Source: AWTP1-13 sp963775835 | GTDB taxonomy: Bacteria; Pseudomonadota; Alphaproteobacteria; Rhizobiales; Hyphomicrobiaceae | Length of the DNA: 64,000 bases | Assembly: GCA_963775835.1 (NCBI GenBank) | Contig: CAVZKV010000016.1 | Coordinates: forward strand, 62,001-126,000 | Direction: 5' to 3' | In this document: positions 26,280 to 34,668 of the stretch, piece by piece | Position numbering within the stretch: the first letter of the stretch is position 1 | How the letters are laid out: every line of letters begins with the position of its first letter | Made by a program: the position numbers and the translations under genes | The notes under the pieces: model-generated | Seen by the model: the letters and a program-made list of their open reading frames with translations, nothing else | Database searches by the model: none | What the model was told of the DNA's origin: nothing

Positions 26280-28016
26280 TCAGTCGACAAGCGAGAAGGC
26301 AATGAGCGTATTGCCGCGCTTGTAGTCGAGCTGCGTATTGCCGCCCGCCGCGACGACGATGTACTGCTTGCCGTCGACGGTATAGGAGGACGGCGGGGCG
26401 TTGACGCCGGCCCCGGCCTGGAATTTCCAGAGCACGGCGCCCGTCTCCGAGTCATAGGCCTTGAACATGCCATTGCCCTCGCCGGCAAAGGCCAGTCCGC
26501 CCGACGTCGCCAGGATGCCGCCGATCATCGGCTGTTGGGTTTTCACCTGCCATTTGATCTTGCCGGTGTCGTAGTCCACCGCGGTGACGTTGCCCCACTG
26601 CTCCTCGGCGGGAATGACCTTGAAGGCGCCGCCTAGCCAGAGCTTGCCCTTCGGGTAGGGGGTCGATTCCACGTGGTAGGTCATGGGCTGGTGCAGGTTG
26701 ATGGCATAGGCCAGGCTCTTGCTCGGGTCGAGCGCAATGGGTGACCATTCGACGCCGCCGTTGGCGCCCGGCAGCATTCTGGCGCCTTCCTTGGTCGGCA
26801 GCACCCACATGTTTTCCTGGGGCACCATGGCTTCGGAGAAGCGGATCAGGGTGCAGTCGCTGGCATTGTGAACATAGATGTGTCCGGTCTTGCCGGCATG
26901 CAGCAGGCCCTTGACCGGACTACCGTTCTGGCCTTTCACCGTGGCGATGACGACGGGCGAGACCGCGTCAAGGTCCCACACATCGTGCGCGATGTATTGG
27001 AAGTGGCAGACGTAGTTGCCGGTGTTGAGATCGAGCGCTACCAGGCTGTCGGTATAGAGGTTGTCGCCCGGGCGCAATGAGCCGTCGAGGTCGGGCGATG
27101 GATTGCCCACCACGAAGTAGATGCGGTTGGTCTCGAGATCGACCGCGGGATTTTGCCAGACGCCGCCGCCGAGCGTCTTGTAAGGATCACCAATCCTCGC
27201 GAGATCGGCCTTCTCCTTATTAATGTCGCGCTTCATGTCGCGGCCGGTCGCGTCGTGTGTGGCCCACACACCCACGGACTTCTCCGGGATGGTGTTGAAG
27301 GTCCAGATCAGCTTGCCGTCCTTGGTGTTGTAGGCCTTGACGAAGCCGCGGATGCCGTACTCGCCGCCGTTGGTGCCGATCAGGATCTTGTCGCCGACCA
27401 CCGTGGGGGCCATGGTCTCGGAATAGCCAAGCTCAGGATCGGCGATCTGGGTTTCCCAGACGAGCTGGCCGGTCTTGGCGTCGAGCGCGAGCAGCTTGGC
27501 ATCAAGCGTCGCCATGAACACCCGATCGCCGGCCACGGCGACGCCGCGATTGTTGGGGCCGCAGCAGTAGACGGTCACCGGACCCATCTTGTGTTTGAAG
27601 TGCCAAAGCTGCTCGCCGGTGCGCGCATCGACGGCATAGGCATGATTAAAGGCCGTCGTGAAATACATAATGCCGTTGATGATGATGGGTGACGTTTCGA
27701 ACGTGTCCTTCACCTCGGTCTGAAACATCCAGGCTGGGCGCAGCTTGTGGACATTGGAGGTGTTGATCTGTCGGTTCGGGTAGTAGCGCGTCTGGTGGTA
27801 GTTGCCGTTGGTGTGCAGGAAATTGTTGCCGTCGCTGGCCGCGCGGTTGAGCAGGTCCTGGGTGACGAGGGCCATATCGCCCCATTTGGTGGCTGCCTTG
27901 ACCTCCTGGGCGTCGGCGCAAGGCGCACCTAATAGGCCAAAGCCGACGATCGCCGCAGCGAAAGGACGTAGCCTCACTGATGACATCCTCACTGGTGACA
28001 TCCTCACTGGTGACAT
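26280..28016 (-). CDS. PQQ-dependent alcohol dehydrogenase, DxD (lanthanide) type
   Basis: 578 residues, eight-bladed quinoprotein of the methanol/ethanol dehydrogenase family. Seen are the vicinal disulphide 'VYCCGPNNRG', the tryptophan-docking repeats, and the active-site 'HDVWDLDAVSP', where the D-x-D pair includes the extra Asp that marks lanthanide-dependent enzymes (XoxF, ExaF/PedH). It is not XoxF by overall sequence; ethanol or a longer alcohol is likely. The start at 28016 has GGAGGAG 8 bp upstream; the first 15 residues are three copies of a 5-residue repeat (MSPVR, MSPVR, MSSVR) from a 15-bp tandem repeat. Confidence 0.92.
   Translation of the reverse strand: MSPVRMSPVRMSSVRLRPFAAAIVGFGLLGAPCADAQEVKAATKWGDMALVTQDLLNRAASDGNNFLHTNGNYHQTRYYPNRQINTSNVHKLRPAWMFQTEVKDTFETSPIIINGIMYFTTAFNHAYAVDARTGEQLWHFKHKMGPVTVYCCGPNNRGVAVAGDRVFMATLDAKLLALDAKTGQLVWETQIADPELGYSETMAPTVVGDKILIGTNGGEYGIRGFVKAYNTKDGKLIWTFNTIPEKSVGVWATHDATGRDMKRDINKEKADLARIGDPYKTLGGGVWQNPAVDLETNRIYFVVGNPSPDLDGSLRPGDNLYTDSLVALDLNTGNYVCHFQYIAHDVWDLDAVSPVVIATVKGQNGSPVKGLLHAGKTGHIYVHNASDCTLIRFSEAMVPQENMWVLPTKEGARMLPGANGGVEWSPIALDPSKSLAYAINLHQPMTYHVESTPYPKGKLWLGGAFKVIPAEEQWGNVTAVDYDTGKIKWQVKTQQPMIGGILATSGGLAFAGEGNGMFKAYDSETGAVLWKFQAGAGVNAPPSSYTVDGKQYIVVAAGGNTQLDYKRGNTLIAFSLVD
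27972..28016. repeat. 15-bp tandem repeat, three units, spanning the start codon
   Basis: Three units (27972-27986, 27987-28001, 28002-28016), differing at one base. Read on the minus strand each unit is ATGTCACCAGTGAGG or its variant, so each supplies an in-frame ATG at the start of the PQQ dehydrogenase gene. Confidence 0.92.
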
Positions 28017-28552
28017 GATGTGTCTCCTCCGACTCGACCTCCCTTGTTTCAGGTGGCGGGAGTGCCGAGCCCTCCTGTTACAGCACGGCGCGATGCTCGC
28101 GCCGCCTTGCCATGGTGTCAAGCTGTCGCGGGCACCGGCAGCACTTATTCACGGGGGCGTGAAGACCCGCAGCGATCGTCTTGCCCCGGAGAATGGGATC
28201 CGGGTCTAACCGTACGTGAACGGCCTTTTTTGCCTTATAGCGGCGTCGCGGCCAACCGCGTCGCACGCGTCGGCCGCGCCTGGGAAAATGCCACGATTAG
28301 CGCGAGTTACCGGGCCCTCGCATCACACCCGCGGCGTCCGGCATGGTTGCGCCGAGCGAAAGACCGGGCCGGGCGCACCCCAGTCGCCATGCGCGCGCCC
28401 CAAGACATTTTCCTCCTTGGCACATGCCTCGTTCCCGCCAAGACCACGCCGCTAAAGGTGCGCTCGGACGCTTGCGGTGCGCTGGCGATTGGGGCAATCC
28501 CACGACGGTTGCGGGGCGGGCTCGGTCACGGCGGGCGGGTACGCCCGCGCGC
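28017..28552. other. 535-bp gap, nothing recognised
   Basis: Lies upstream of the PQQ dehydrogenase and after the pentapeptide gene. It must hold the dehydrogenase promoter; no box, repeat or RNA stands out beyond the ribosome-binding site near 28025. Confidence 0.4.
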
Positions 28553-29359
28553 CTAGTCGAGAAAGGCGCGCTCGCGATTCCTCATGCGCTCGAAATTGCG
28601 CGCCTCAGCGCGTCCTTTGAGGCCAAGCAGCCGCGCGGAGGTGGCATCCGCGTTCTCAAAATCGGCGCCCGTGACGTCGGCGCCGGCAAAGTCCGCGCCG
28701 GCGAGTTCCGCCCCGGTCAACGTGGCCCCCTTCAGGTTTGCCTCCCGCAAGGAGGCGAACTCCAGCACCACGCGCGCCAAGTTGGCATCGGCAAAGCTGG
28801 CACGATCCAGTTTGGCCGAGCGCAAGACGCCCCGCATCAGTCCCATGGATTGGTTGCGCATGTCCGCCGATAAGTTCGCGCCGTCGAAACGGGCTTCGAT
28901 CAGGCTCGCGCCCGTGAGATCGGCGGCGACCCGCGCTTGCGAAAAATCGGCCCGGTCGAGGCGCGCACCCTGCAACTGGGTGGCGAACAGGCTGGCGCCC
29001 CGCAGCGTGGCCCCGGTGAGATCGGCCGCAAGCGCCCAGGCCTGGTCCAACACCACGCCATCGAGGTTGCTGCCGGCGAGCTTGGCGTTGTTGAGGCGAG
29101 CGGCCTGGAGTTTGGTGCGCCTGAGATCGAGAGCCGACAGATCGAGGCCGTTGAGGCGCTTTCCCGAAAGATCAACGAGGCTCGTTGGAGCGGCCGCCGC
29201 GAGGGCGGCCTCAATCTCGGCGCGGGTCAAATCGGCTTTGGTGAACTCTTCTGATTTGAGGTCGAGATAGCGGATCATATCTTGCGCGACGGCGGGGCCC
29301 AGCGTCAGAGCCCCCAGCAACGCCACCCAGATTGGTATACTCCGACGGCAAAAGCGCAT
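28553..29359 (-). CDS. Exported pentapeptide-repeat protein
   Basis: 268 residues. Signal peptide ('PIWVALLGALTLGPAVA'), then a 60-residue N-terminal region ('KSEEFTKADLTRAEIEAALA'), then about 35 pentapeptides of the A(D/N)LxX type ('GANLSADM', 'REANLKGATLTGAELAGADF') forming a right-handed quadrilateral helix. Periplasmic and probably structural. It sits between the two PQQ dehydrogenases; pentapeptide proteins are known from xoxF neighbourhoods but have no assigned function. Start at the ATG at 29359. Confidence 0.87.
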   Translation of the reverse strand: MRFCRRSIPIWVALLGALTLGPAVAQDMIRYLDLKSEEFTKADLTRAEIEAALAAAAPTSLVDLSGKRLNGLDLSALDLRRTKLQAARLNNAKLAGSNLDGVVLDQAWALAADLTGATLRGASLFATQLQGARLDRADFSQARVAADLTGASLIEARFDGANLSADMRNQSMGLMRGVLRSAKLDRASFADANLARVVLEFASLREANLKGATLTGAELAGADFAGADVTGADFENADATSARLLGLKGRAEARNFERMRNRERAFLD

Positions 29360-29385
29360 GATCCACCTTGCGCCGACGTCTACGT

Positions 29386-29587
29386 TTAGATGTCTTCCCG
29401 GCTGGCGTTGCCGCATTGCCAGCGCTCGACGTGCCAGCCCGGGTGCTCTTCGCTCCATTTGGCAATATGCGGCGGGGCGGTCATCAGGCACTGGGTCAGC
29501 GTGACGCCTGGGCTGAGAGTAATCTTGTAATCGCGACAGGTGCCCTGGATCGCCGATAAGGCAGACGGTGAGAAGAATAGCGATCAC
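29386..29587 (-). pseudogene. Small exported cysteine protein, one frameshift
   Basis: A short gene missed by length cut-offs. From GTG 29587 (GGAGG 6 bp upstream) the frame reads 'VIAILLTVCLIG', a signal sequence. A +1 shift near 29551 then gives 'GTCRDYKITLSPGVTLTQCL' and a C-terminus ending 'HVERWQCGNASREDI' at 29388. The mature part has three cysteines and a natural composition in that frame only. The total length (202 bp) is one base more than a whole number of codons. The family is unknown; it directly precedes the pentapeptide gene and was probably co-transcribed with it. Confidence 0.62.
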
Positions 29588-30014
29588 GACGTCCTCCTGA
29601 TAGGACTGGCCGCGGACGAGCCCGAGATCGGCCACGGTTGCTGCGGACTGCCCCAGAGCACTGCCCCAAGAGCGCTGCTCACGTGCACGGCCCAGAGCGC
29701 ACTGCCCAAGAGCGCTGCCCAAGAGCGCTGCCCAAGAGCGCTGCCCAAGACTGTCCCTTGTCAATCGATTGGGATCGGCCCCACCCGATCGACCAAGTTG
29801 ACAGCCAACATAGGCCAGCGCGCCCTTGACGCCTAGTTGTGATGCGTCGGGCCGAGGCTTCGTAACGATGCTTTGCGATGGGTAGGTCGGCGCATTTGCG
29901 CATGCCTGCCCCTCGGGTCTATCGTGGCCACCCACCAACCGCTGTCGGCGATGGGTCTGCCCGCGCCCGGTCGGGCTTGCTTTTTTGGTTCGGCGGAAAC
30001 GTCGGAGGATTGGC
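29588..30014. other. Divergent promoter gap carrying a 13-bp repeat
   Basis: Separates leftward and rightward parts of the methanol-oxidation cluster. About a quarter is tandem repeat (29642-29750); the remainder has no recognised element. Confidence 0.5.
29642..29750. repeat. 13-bp tandem repeat CTGCCCAAGAGCG
   Basis: Three exact units at 29702-29740, a partial fourth to 29750, and diverged copies from 29642. The unit differs from all other repeats in the window. Confidence 0.88.
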
Positions 30015-30386
30015 ATGGGGCGCCTAGGGCTGGCGATCGTCGCGCTGTTGGGTGGTGGCGCCGTTGCCGCGGCCGAAGCCCCGCAGCTCCAGCTCCCTCC
30101 ACAGCTCCCCGGCAACGATTATCCAACCGTGGCCCGCGCCGACTACGTGTTTGCCTGTATGCAGGTCAATGGGCAAACGCGCGATGCCTTGGAGCGCTGC
30201 TCGTGCTCGATTGATGCCATTGCCTCCCTGTTGCCTTACGAAAAGTACGAGGAGGCCGAAACCATCATGCGCGTGCGCCAGCGCGGTGGGAGGAATGCGT
30301 CGATGTTTTTGTCGACGCCCCAGCTGCGGGCGAAAGTCGACGACTTGAAGCGCGCCCAGGTCGAAGCCGAGCTGCGCTGCTTTTGA
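30015..30386 (+). CDS. Small exported protein upstream of xoxF
   Basis: 123 residues, signal peptide 'LAIVALLGGGAVAAAEA'. The mature part has four cysteines ('DYVFACMQVNGQ', 'LERCSCSIDAIA' and the C-terminal 'AELRCF') and the segment 'LLPYEKYEEAETIMRVRQ'. This is a conserved-looking family of PQQ/methanol gene clusters without a known function. It starts at the ATG after GGAGGATTGGC. Its stop codon lies in an exact 18-bp duplication. Confidence 0.75.
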   Translation: MGRLGLAIVALLGGGAVAAAEAPQLQLPPQLPGNDYPTVARADYVFACMQVNGQTRDALERCSCSIDAIASLLPYEKYEEAETIMRVRQRGGRNASMFLSTPQLRAKVDDLKRAQVEAELRCF

Positions 30387-30419
30387 TCCCACAGGGTCAT
30401 GTGATCCCACAGGGTCATG
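30384..30419. repeat. Exact 18-bp tandem duplication at a stop codon
   Basis: TGATCCCACAGGGTCATG occurs twice in tandem (30384-30401, 30402-30419). The first TGA is the stop codon of the small exported protein gene. Confidence 0.92.
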
Positions 30420-30440
30420 CCCACTGCGTCAAGCCAGGGA

Positions 30441-30485
30441 ATCTCGCGAGCGCGAACGCAAGTGGGATCTCGCTAGCGCGAAAGC
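30441..30485. repeat. 19-bp direct repeat, 26-bp period, upstream of xoxF
   Basis: ATCTCGCGAGCGCGAACGC and ATCTCGCTAGCGCGAAAGC, two mismatches, separated by 7 bp. Each contains a TCGC-AGCGCGA semi-palindrome. Position about 220-265 bp before xoxF fits an upstream activator site. Confidence 0.7.
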
Positions 30486-30704
30486 AGCGCGCGCTTCCCT
30501 TGCAGCTGGGCGCTTTTGACTTGCGGGATTAGGCGAGTGTGCGTAGGATTTTGCTCGGTAGCACTCGCCTTCAGGAACGCGCCTTATTGCGGGAACGAGC
30601 GTTTCGTTCGCAAGCCCTGTTTTTTTGGGGAATGGGGGGGCTTGGCTGCGACGTGCTGACGATCGCTACCGCTCTATAAGAATGAAAATTCAAGGAGTGG
30701 CGCT

Positions 30705-32528
30705 ATGCACAGACGTACACTTGTAGGTGTATTACTGGGGGCGGCCGCCGCATTAGCGGTGCCTGCCCAAGCAAGCAAGGACGTCCTCGATCGGTCGGCA
30801 GATCCCAATCAATGGGTGATCCAGACCGGGGATTACGCCAACCAACGCTATAGCAAGCTTGAACAAATCAATCGCGACAACGTCAAAAACCTAAAAGTGG
30901 CGTGGACGTTCTCAACCGGCGTCCTGCGGGGGCACGAGGGCTCGCCTCTCGTGGTGGGCGACGTCATGTACGTGCATACGCCCTTTCCCAACATCGTCTA
31001 CGCGCTCGATCTGAAGAACGAGGGCAAGATCCTCTGGAAGTACGAGCCCAAGCAGGATCCCTCCGTTATTCCGGTCATGTGCTGCGATACGGTCTACCGT
31101 GGCCTCGCTCATGCTGACGGGACCATCTACCACCACCAGGCCGACACGACCTTGGTTGCGCTCGATGCGGCCACGGGCAAGGAGAAATGGAAGGTCGTCA
31201 ACGGCGATCCTAAAAAAGGCGAAACCAACACGGCGACCGTGCTGCCGGTGAAGGACAAGGTCATCGTCGGCATCTCCGGGGCCGAGTTCGGCGTGCGCGG
31301 CCATGTGACGGCCTACGACGCCAAGACCGGCAAGCAGCTGTGGCGTGCCTATACGCTGGGCCCGGACTCGGAAACCTTGTTCGACCCAGAAAAGACGATG
31401 TCGCTCGGCAAACCGGTCGGCAAGGACTCCTCGCTGAAGACCTGGAACGGCGATCAGTGGAAGATCGGCGGTGGCACCGCCTGGGGATGGTTCTCCTATG
31501 ATCCGGAGACCAACCTGTTCTTCTACGGCACCGCCAACCCCTCGACCTGGAACCCGGTGCAGCGCGCCGGATCCGATGGCAAACCCATCGACCAGAAATG
31601 GACGATGTCGATCATCGCCCGTGACGTGGACACCGGGATGGCGCGCTGGGCCTACCAGATGACGCCCTTCGATGAGTGGGACTACGACGGTGTCAACGAA
31701 ATGATTCTCGCCGACATCGACGTCAAGGGTCAAAAGCGCAAGGCGCTCGTGCACTTCGACCGTAACGGTCTGGGCTATACGCTCGATCGCGTCACGGGCG
31801 AACTGCTCGTAGCCGAAAAGTACGACCCCGCGGTCAATTGGACCAGCGGCGTGGTGATGGACAAAAACAGTCCGCAGTATGGCCGTCCCCAGGTCCTCAA
31901 GCAGTACTCGACCTTCCAGACCGGCCAAGACAAGAACACCAAGGGCGTCTGTCCGGCCGCGCTCGGTACTAAGGATCAGCAACCCGCAGCCTTCTCGCCG
32001 CGGACCAACCTGTTCTACGTGCCGACCAACCACGTCTGCATGGACTACGAACCGTTCCGGGTGTCCTACACGGCAGGTCAGCCCTACGTGGGGGCGACGC
32101 TGTCCATGTTCCCGGCGCCCGGGAGCCACGGCGGCATGGGCAACTTCGTTGCCTGGGACGCCGGCCAGGGCAAGATCGCCTGGTCCAAGCCCGAGCAGTT
32201 CTCGGTCTGGTCCGGCGCGCTGGCCACGGCAGGCGGCATCGTCTTCTACGGCACGCTGGAGGGTTACATAAAGGCGGTCGATGAGAAGGACGGCAAGGAG
32301 CTGTTCAAATTCAAGACCCCCTCCGGCATCATCGGCAACGTGATGACCTATAGCCACGGCGGCAAGCAGTATGTCGCGGTGCTTTCGGGCGTTGGCGGCT
32401 GGGCGGGCATCGGCCTGGCGGCGGGCCTCACCAACCCGACCGATGGGCTGGGTGCGGTCGGCGGCTATGCCGGTCTGCGCGATTACACCGCGCTCGGCGG
32501 CGCACTGACGGTCTTCACGCTGCCCTAA
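30705..32528 (+). CDS. xoxF: Lanthanide-dependent methanol dehydrogenase XoxF
   Basis: 607 residues with signal peptide (about 1-23). Periplasmic PQQ enzyme oxidising methanol to formaldehyde (possibly formate) and passing electrons to XoxG. Diagnostic residues are the vicinal cysteines C126-C127 in 'VMCCDTV' and the catalytic 'DEWDYDGVNEM', where D326 and D328 form the D-x-D lanthanide site that calcium-type MxaF lacks. The overall sequence ('GGWAGIGLAAGLTNPTDGLG') fits the XoxF5 clade. TATAAG at 30675-30680 and AAGGAG at 30692-30697 precede the ATG. xoxG and xoxJ follow; there is no mxaI. A 10-bp hairpin follows the stop. Confidence 0.96.
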   Translation: MHRRTLVGVLLGAAAALAVPAQASKDVLDRSADPNQWVIQTGDYANQRYSKLEQINRDNVKNLKVAWTFSTGVLRGHEGSPLVVGDVMYVHTPFPNIVYALDLKNEGKILWKYEPKQDPSVIPVMCCDTVYRGLAHADGTIYHHQADTTLVALDAATGKEKWKVVNGDPKKGETNTATVLPVKDKVIVGISGAEFGVRGHVTAYDAKTGKQLWRAYTLGPDSETLFDPEKTMSLGKPVGKDSSLKTWNGDQWKIGGGTAWGWFSYDPETNLFFYGTANPSTWNPVQRAGSDGKPIDQKWTMSIIARDVDTGMARWAYQMTPFDEWDYDGVNEMILADIDVKGQKRKALVHFDRNGLGYTLDRVTGELLVAEKYDPAVNWTSGVVMDKNSPQYGRPQVLKQYSTFQTGQDKNTKGVCPAALGTKDQQPAAFSPRTNLFYVPTNHVCMDYEPFRVSYTAGQPYVGATLSMFPAPGSHGGMGNFVAWDAGQGKIAWSKPEQFSVWSGALATAGGIVFYGTLEGYIKAVDEKDGKELFKFKTPSGIIGNVMTYSHGGKQYVAVLSGVGGWAGIGLAAGLTNPTDGLGAVGGYAGLRDYTALGGALTVFTLP

Positions 32529-32542
32529 AGCGCACTCATAGC

Positions 32543-32569
32543 GGGAGGCCGCCCCAGATGCGGCCTCCC
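32543..32569 (+). terminator. Perfect 10-bp hairpin between xoxF and xoxG
   Basis: GGGAGGCCGC / GCGGCCTCCC with a 7-nt loop, no T-run afterwards. More likely an attenuator or 3' mRNA stabiliser than a full terminator, allowing much more xoxF than xoxG/J product. Confidence 0.7.
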
Positions 32570-32619
32570 CTCTCGCGACACCTCGTCGTTCTTGATTCAC
32601 CTACCCCCAGAGGTTGCTT

Positions 32620-33129
32620 GTGAAGTCAATTCGCTTGGCGCTGATCTTCGTTGCCCTTCTCGCCGTCTTCAAGGTGTCGCAAACGGTCGGCCAGACCGAC
32701 AAGAAAGAACGAGACGGCAAATGGGAGACGGCCGATGGGACGCCGACCTATCAGATTGTCGGCGACGGCACGGTCGATTGGTACACCTTCTCCGGCTTTC
32801 GCCGCTATCATTCCGAGTGCCATGTGTGTCACGGCCCCGATGGCGAGGGCTCGACCTATGCCCCTGGCTTGATCGAATCCCTCAAAACCATGAGCTACGC
32901 CGATTTCATGCTGGCGGTCGCCAGCGGTCGCGAAGTGGTGCGCGCAGACAAGCAAAGCAAGATGCCGGCGCTGGGGGATAATCCCAACGTCATGTGCTAC
33001 ATCGACGACATCTACGTTTACTTGAAGGCGCGCGCCGACGGCGTGCTGCCGCGCGGTCGCCCCGCCAAGCGGGTCGAGAAGCCGGCGACGGCGGACGCCA
33101 CGGAAAAGGCCTGCTTCGGTGGCAAGTGA
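32620..33129 (+). CDS. xoxG: XoxG cytochrome c, methanol-metabolism type
   Basis: 169 residues starting at GTG, with N-terminal signal helix 'LALIFVALLAVFKVSQTVG'. One haem site CxxCH in 'SECHVCHGPDGEGSTYAPGL', axial Met likely in 'QSKMPALGDNPN', and extra cysteines in 'VMCYIDD' and 'KACFGGK', the four-cysteine signature of cytochromes beside xoxF. Cognate electron acceptor of XoxF. Its last 11 bp overlap the start of xoxJ. Confidence 0.93.
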   Translation: MKSIRLALIFVALLAVFKVSQTVGQTDKKERDGKWETADGTPTYQIVGDGTVDWYTFSGFRRYHSECHVCHGPDGEGSTYAPGLIESLKTMSYADFMLAVASGREVVRADKQSKMPALGDNPNVMCYIDDIYVYLKARADGVLPRGRPAKRVEKPATADATEKACFGGK

Positions 33130-33964
33130 GCGACCAATCGCTGTGCTGCTGGCGCTTGCGCTGGCGGGCGGCGGCCTTGGTGCGGGCGCGGCGCAAGCCC
33201 AGCGCGTCGACCTCGTCAACCGCACGACCTTGCGCGTTTGCGCCGACCCGGCCAACCTACCATTTTCGAACGAGATGGGCGAAGGCTTCGAGAACAAGAT
33301 CGCCGAGATCGTTGCCGGCGACCTCAAGATCCCGCTCGAGTATACCTGGTTCCCGCAGGCCACGGGCTTCATCCGCAATACGCTGTTTGCCAAGCGGTGC
33401 GACGTGGTCCTCGGCTACGCCCAGGGCGACGACCTCGTCCTCAACAGCAATGCCTACTACCGCTCGACCTATGCGCTCGTCTATCGCGCCGGCGCGGGGC
33501 TCGACGGCGTCGACAGCCTTGCCGATCCTCGCCTGCGCGACAAGCGTATCGGCATCATCGCCGGCACACCGCCCTCTGCCAGCATGGTCCGGCTCGGCCT
33601 GATGCAGCACGCCAAGCCCTATCCCCTGATGGTGGACCGACGCTACGACTCCCCGGGCGAACGCATGATCGGCGATATTCGCTCGGGCGACATCGATGCC
33701 GGCGTGCTGTGGGGGCCGATCGGCGGATACTTTGCCGCGCGCGGCGGAGAAAAACTGGTCCTGGTGCCGCTGTTAAAGGAGGTGGGCGAACCGCGCATGG
33801 CCTATCGCATCACCTTTGGCGTGCGCAACCTCGAGGACGAATGGAAGCACCAGCTCAATGACATCATCGCCAGGCACCAGGGCGATATCGATGCGGTGCT
33901 CTTGCACTACGGTGTGCCGTTGCTCGACGAGCAGTCCAATCTCATCACGGCGCCGCGGCGCTGA
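33119..33964 (+). CDS. xoxJ: XoxJ/MoxJ periplasmic binding protein
   Basis: 281 residues; GTG start overlapping the end of xoxG, so translationally coupled. Signal peptide then 'LRVCADPANLPFSNEMGEGF' and 'LGYAQGDDLVLNSNAYYRS', signatures of the quinoprotein-dehydrogenase-associated binding protein family. XoxJ is thought to help activate apo-XoxF, not to serve an ABC importer. Third gene of xoxFGJ. A 12-bp tandem repeat begins just after its stop. Confidence 0.93.
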   Translation: MASERPIAVLLALALAGGGLGAGAAQAQRVDLVNRTTLRVCADPANLPFSNEMGEGFENKIAEIVAGDLKIPLEYTWFPQATGFIRNTLFAKRCDVVLGYAQGDDLVLNSNAYYRSTYALVYRAGAGLDGVDSLADPRLRDKRIGIIAGTPPSASMVRLGLMQHAKPYPLMVDRRYDSPGERMIGDIRSGDIDAGVLWGPIGGYFAARGGEKLVLVPLLKEVGEPRMAYRITFGVRNLEDEWKHQLNDIIARHQGDIDAVLLHYGVPLLDEQSNLITAPRR

Positions 33965-33990
33965 GCGGACCTCAATCGGGCCGCGATCGC

Positions 33991-34026
33991 GCCTCAATCG
34001 CACCCTCAATCGCGCCCTCAATCGCG
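33991..34026. repeat. 12-bp tandem repeat CCCTCAATCGCG, three units
   Basis: Lies between convergent xoxJ and the next gene and overlaps the stop codon of the latter (34018-34020). A degenerate fourth unit is at 33970. Confidence 0.88.
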
Positions 34027-34657
34027 CATCTGCGAGCGGATCTCGCGCCCGAGTTCAAACAGCCGCTGTTCGATCAGCACCGGTATCTCGCACGCCAGCG
34101 GTAGGGACTGCTGGCGCTCGGTAAACACGCGCACATCCCAGTTGTACTTGTCCTCGGCGACCTTCAGGTCGTTGCGCGCGCTTTCGTCCTGGGCGGCGCG
34201 TTCCTTGAGGTGATGGATCTCGGCGCCTTGGCGTTCGATTTCGTGCGCCCGTCCCCGCTGACGCTGCTGGAAGCGCTCGATGCCCGCCATCACCAGGTTG
34301 CGCTCGCTATTGGCGCTGGCAAGCAAGCCGGCGAACAGCTCCTTGAGCGCCTCCTCGCGCGTTGCTTCCGGCTGTGCCTGCGCAAAGGTGGCGATCGCCG
34401 CGGCCGCCTCTTCGATCGTGCTGCGGCGGCTCATCAGCACCGGGATCAGCTGTGCCAATTTGCTCATTGGCTTGCCACCCCGACAAGCCCTCGACTTGCG
34501 GTCCGTCCCAGAATTGCGCCGAGGTGAGGAGGGAAACCTTGCGCTGCACGCACGGCCAATCCGGGCTGCTGGCGTCCGCGGCCAGGGCGGGCGAGTGGGC
34601 GGTGGCGCCGACGCCGGCGAGGATCAGGCCTGCTAGGATCAGTTTGGTGTGGGGCAT
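34018..34657 (-). pseudogene. Exported coiled-coil protein of PQQ cluster, one frameshift
   Basis: About 212 codons. Signal peptide 'LILAGLILAGVGATAHSPAL', then 'SPDWPCVQRKVSLLTSAQFW'. Near 34470 a +1 shift moves into the frame 'MSKLAQLIPVLMSRRSTIEE', continuing with a long helical region ('FAGLLASANSERNLVMAGIE', 'QRQRGRAHEIERQGAEIHHL'). The DWPC-QRKV start followed by a helical domain is an architecture seen beside PQQ dehydrogenase/Ped genes, so this is one gene, not two. Function unknown. Last member of the ABC operon; the permease stop is 12 bp upstream. Confidence 0.78.
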
Positions 34658-34668
34658 GATGCGGCTCC

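Noticed and set aside
30912..32600. 562-codon open frame antisense to xoxF
   Set aside because: Shadow of a GC-rich gene: xoxF is a certain gene with full motifs, and the antisense protein has no signal or family feature.
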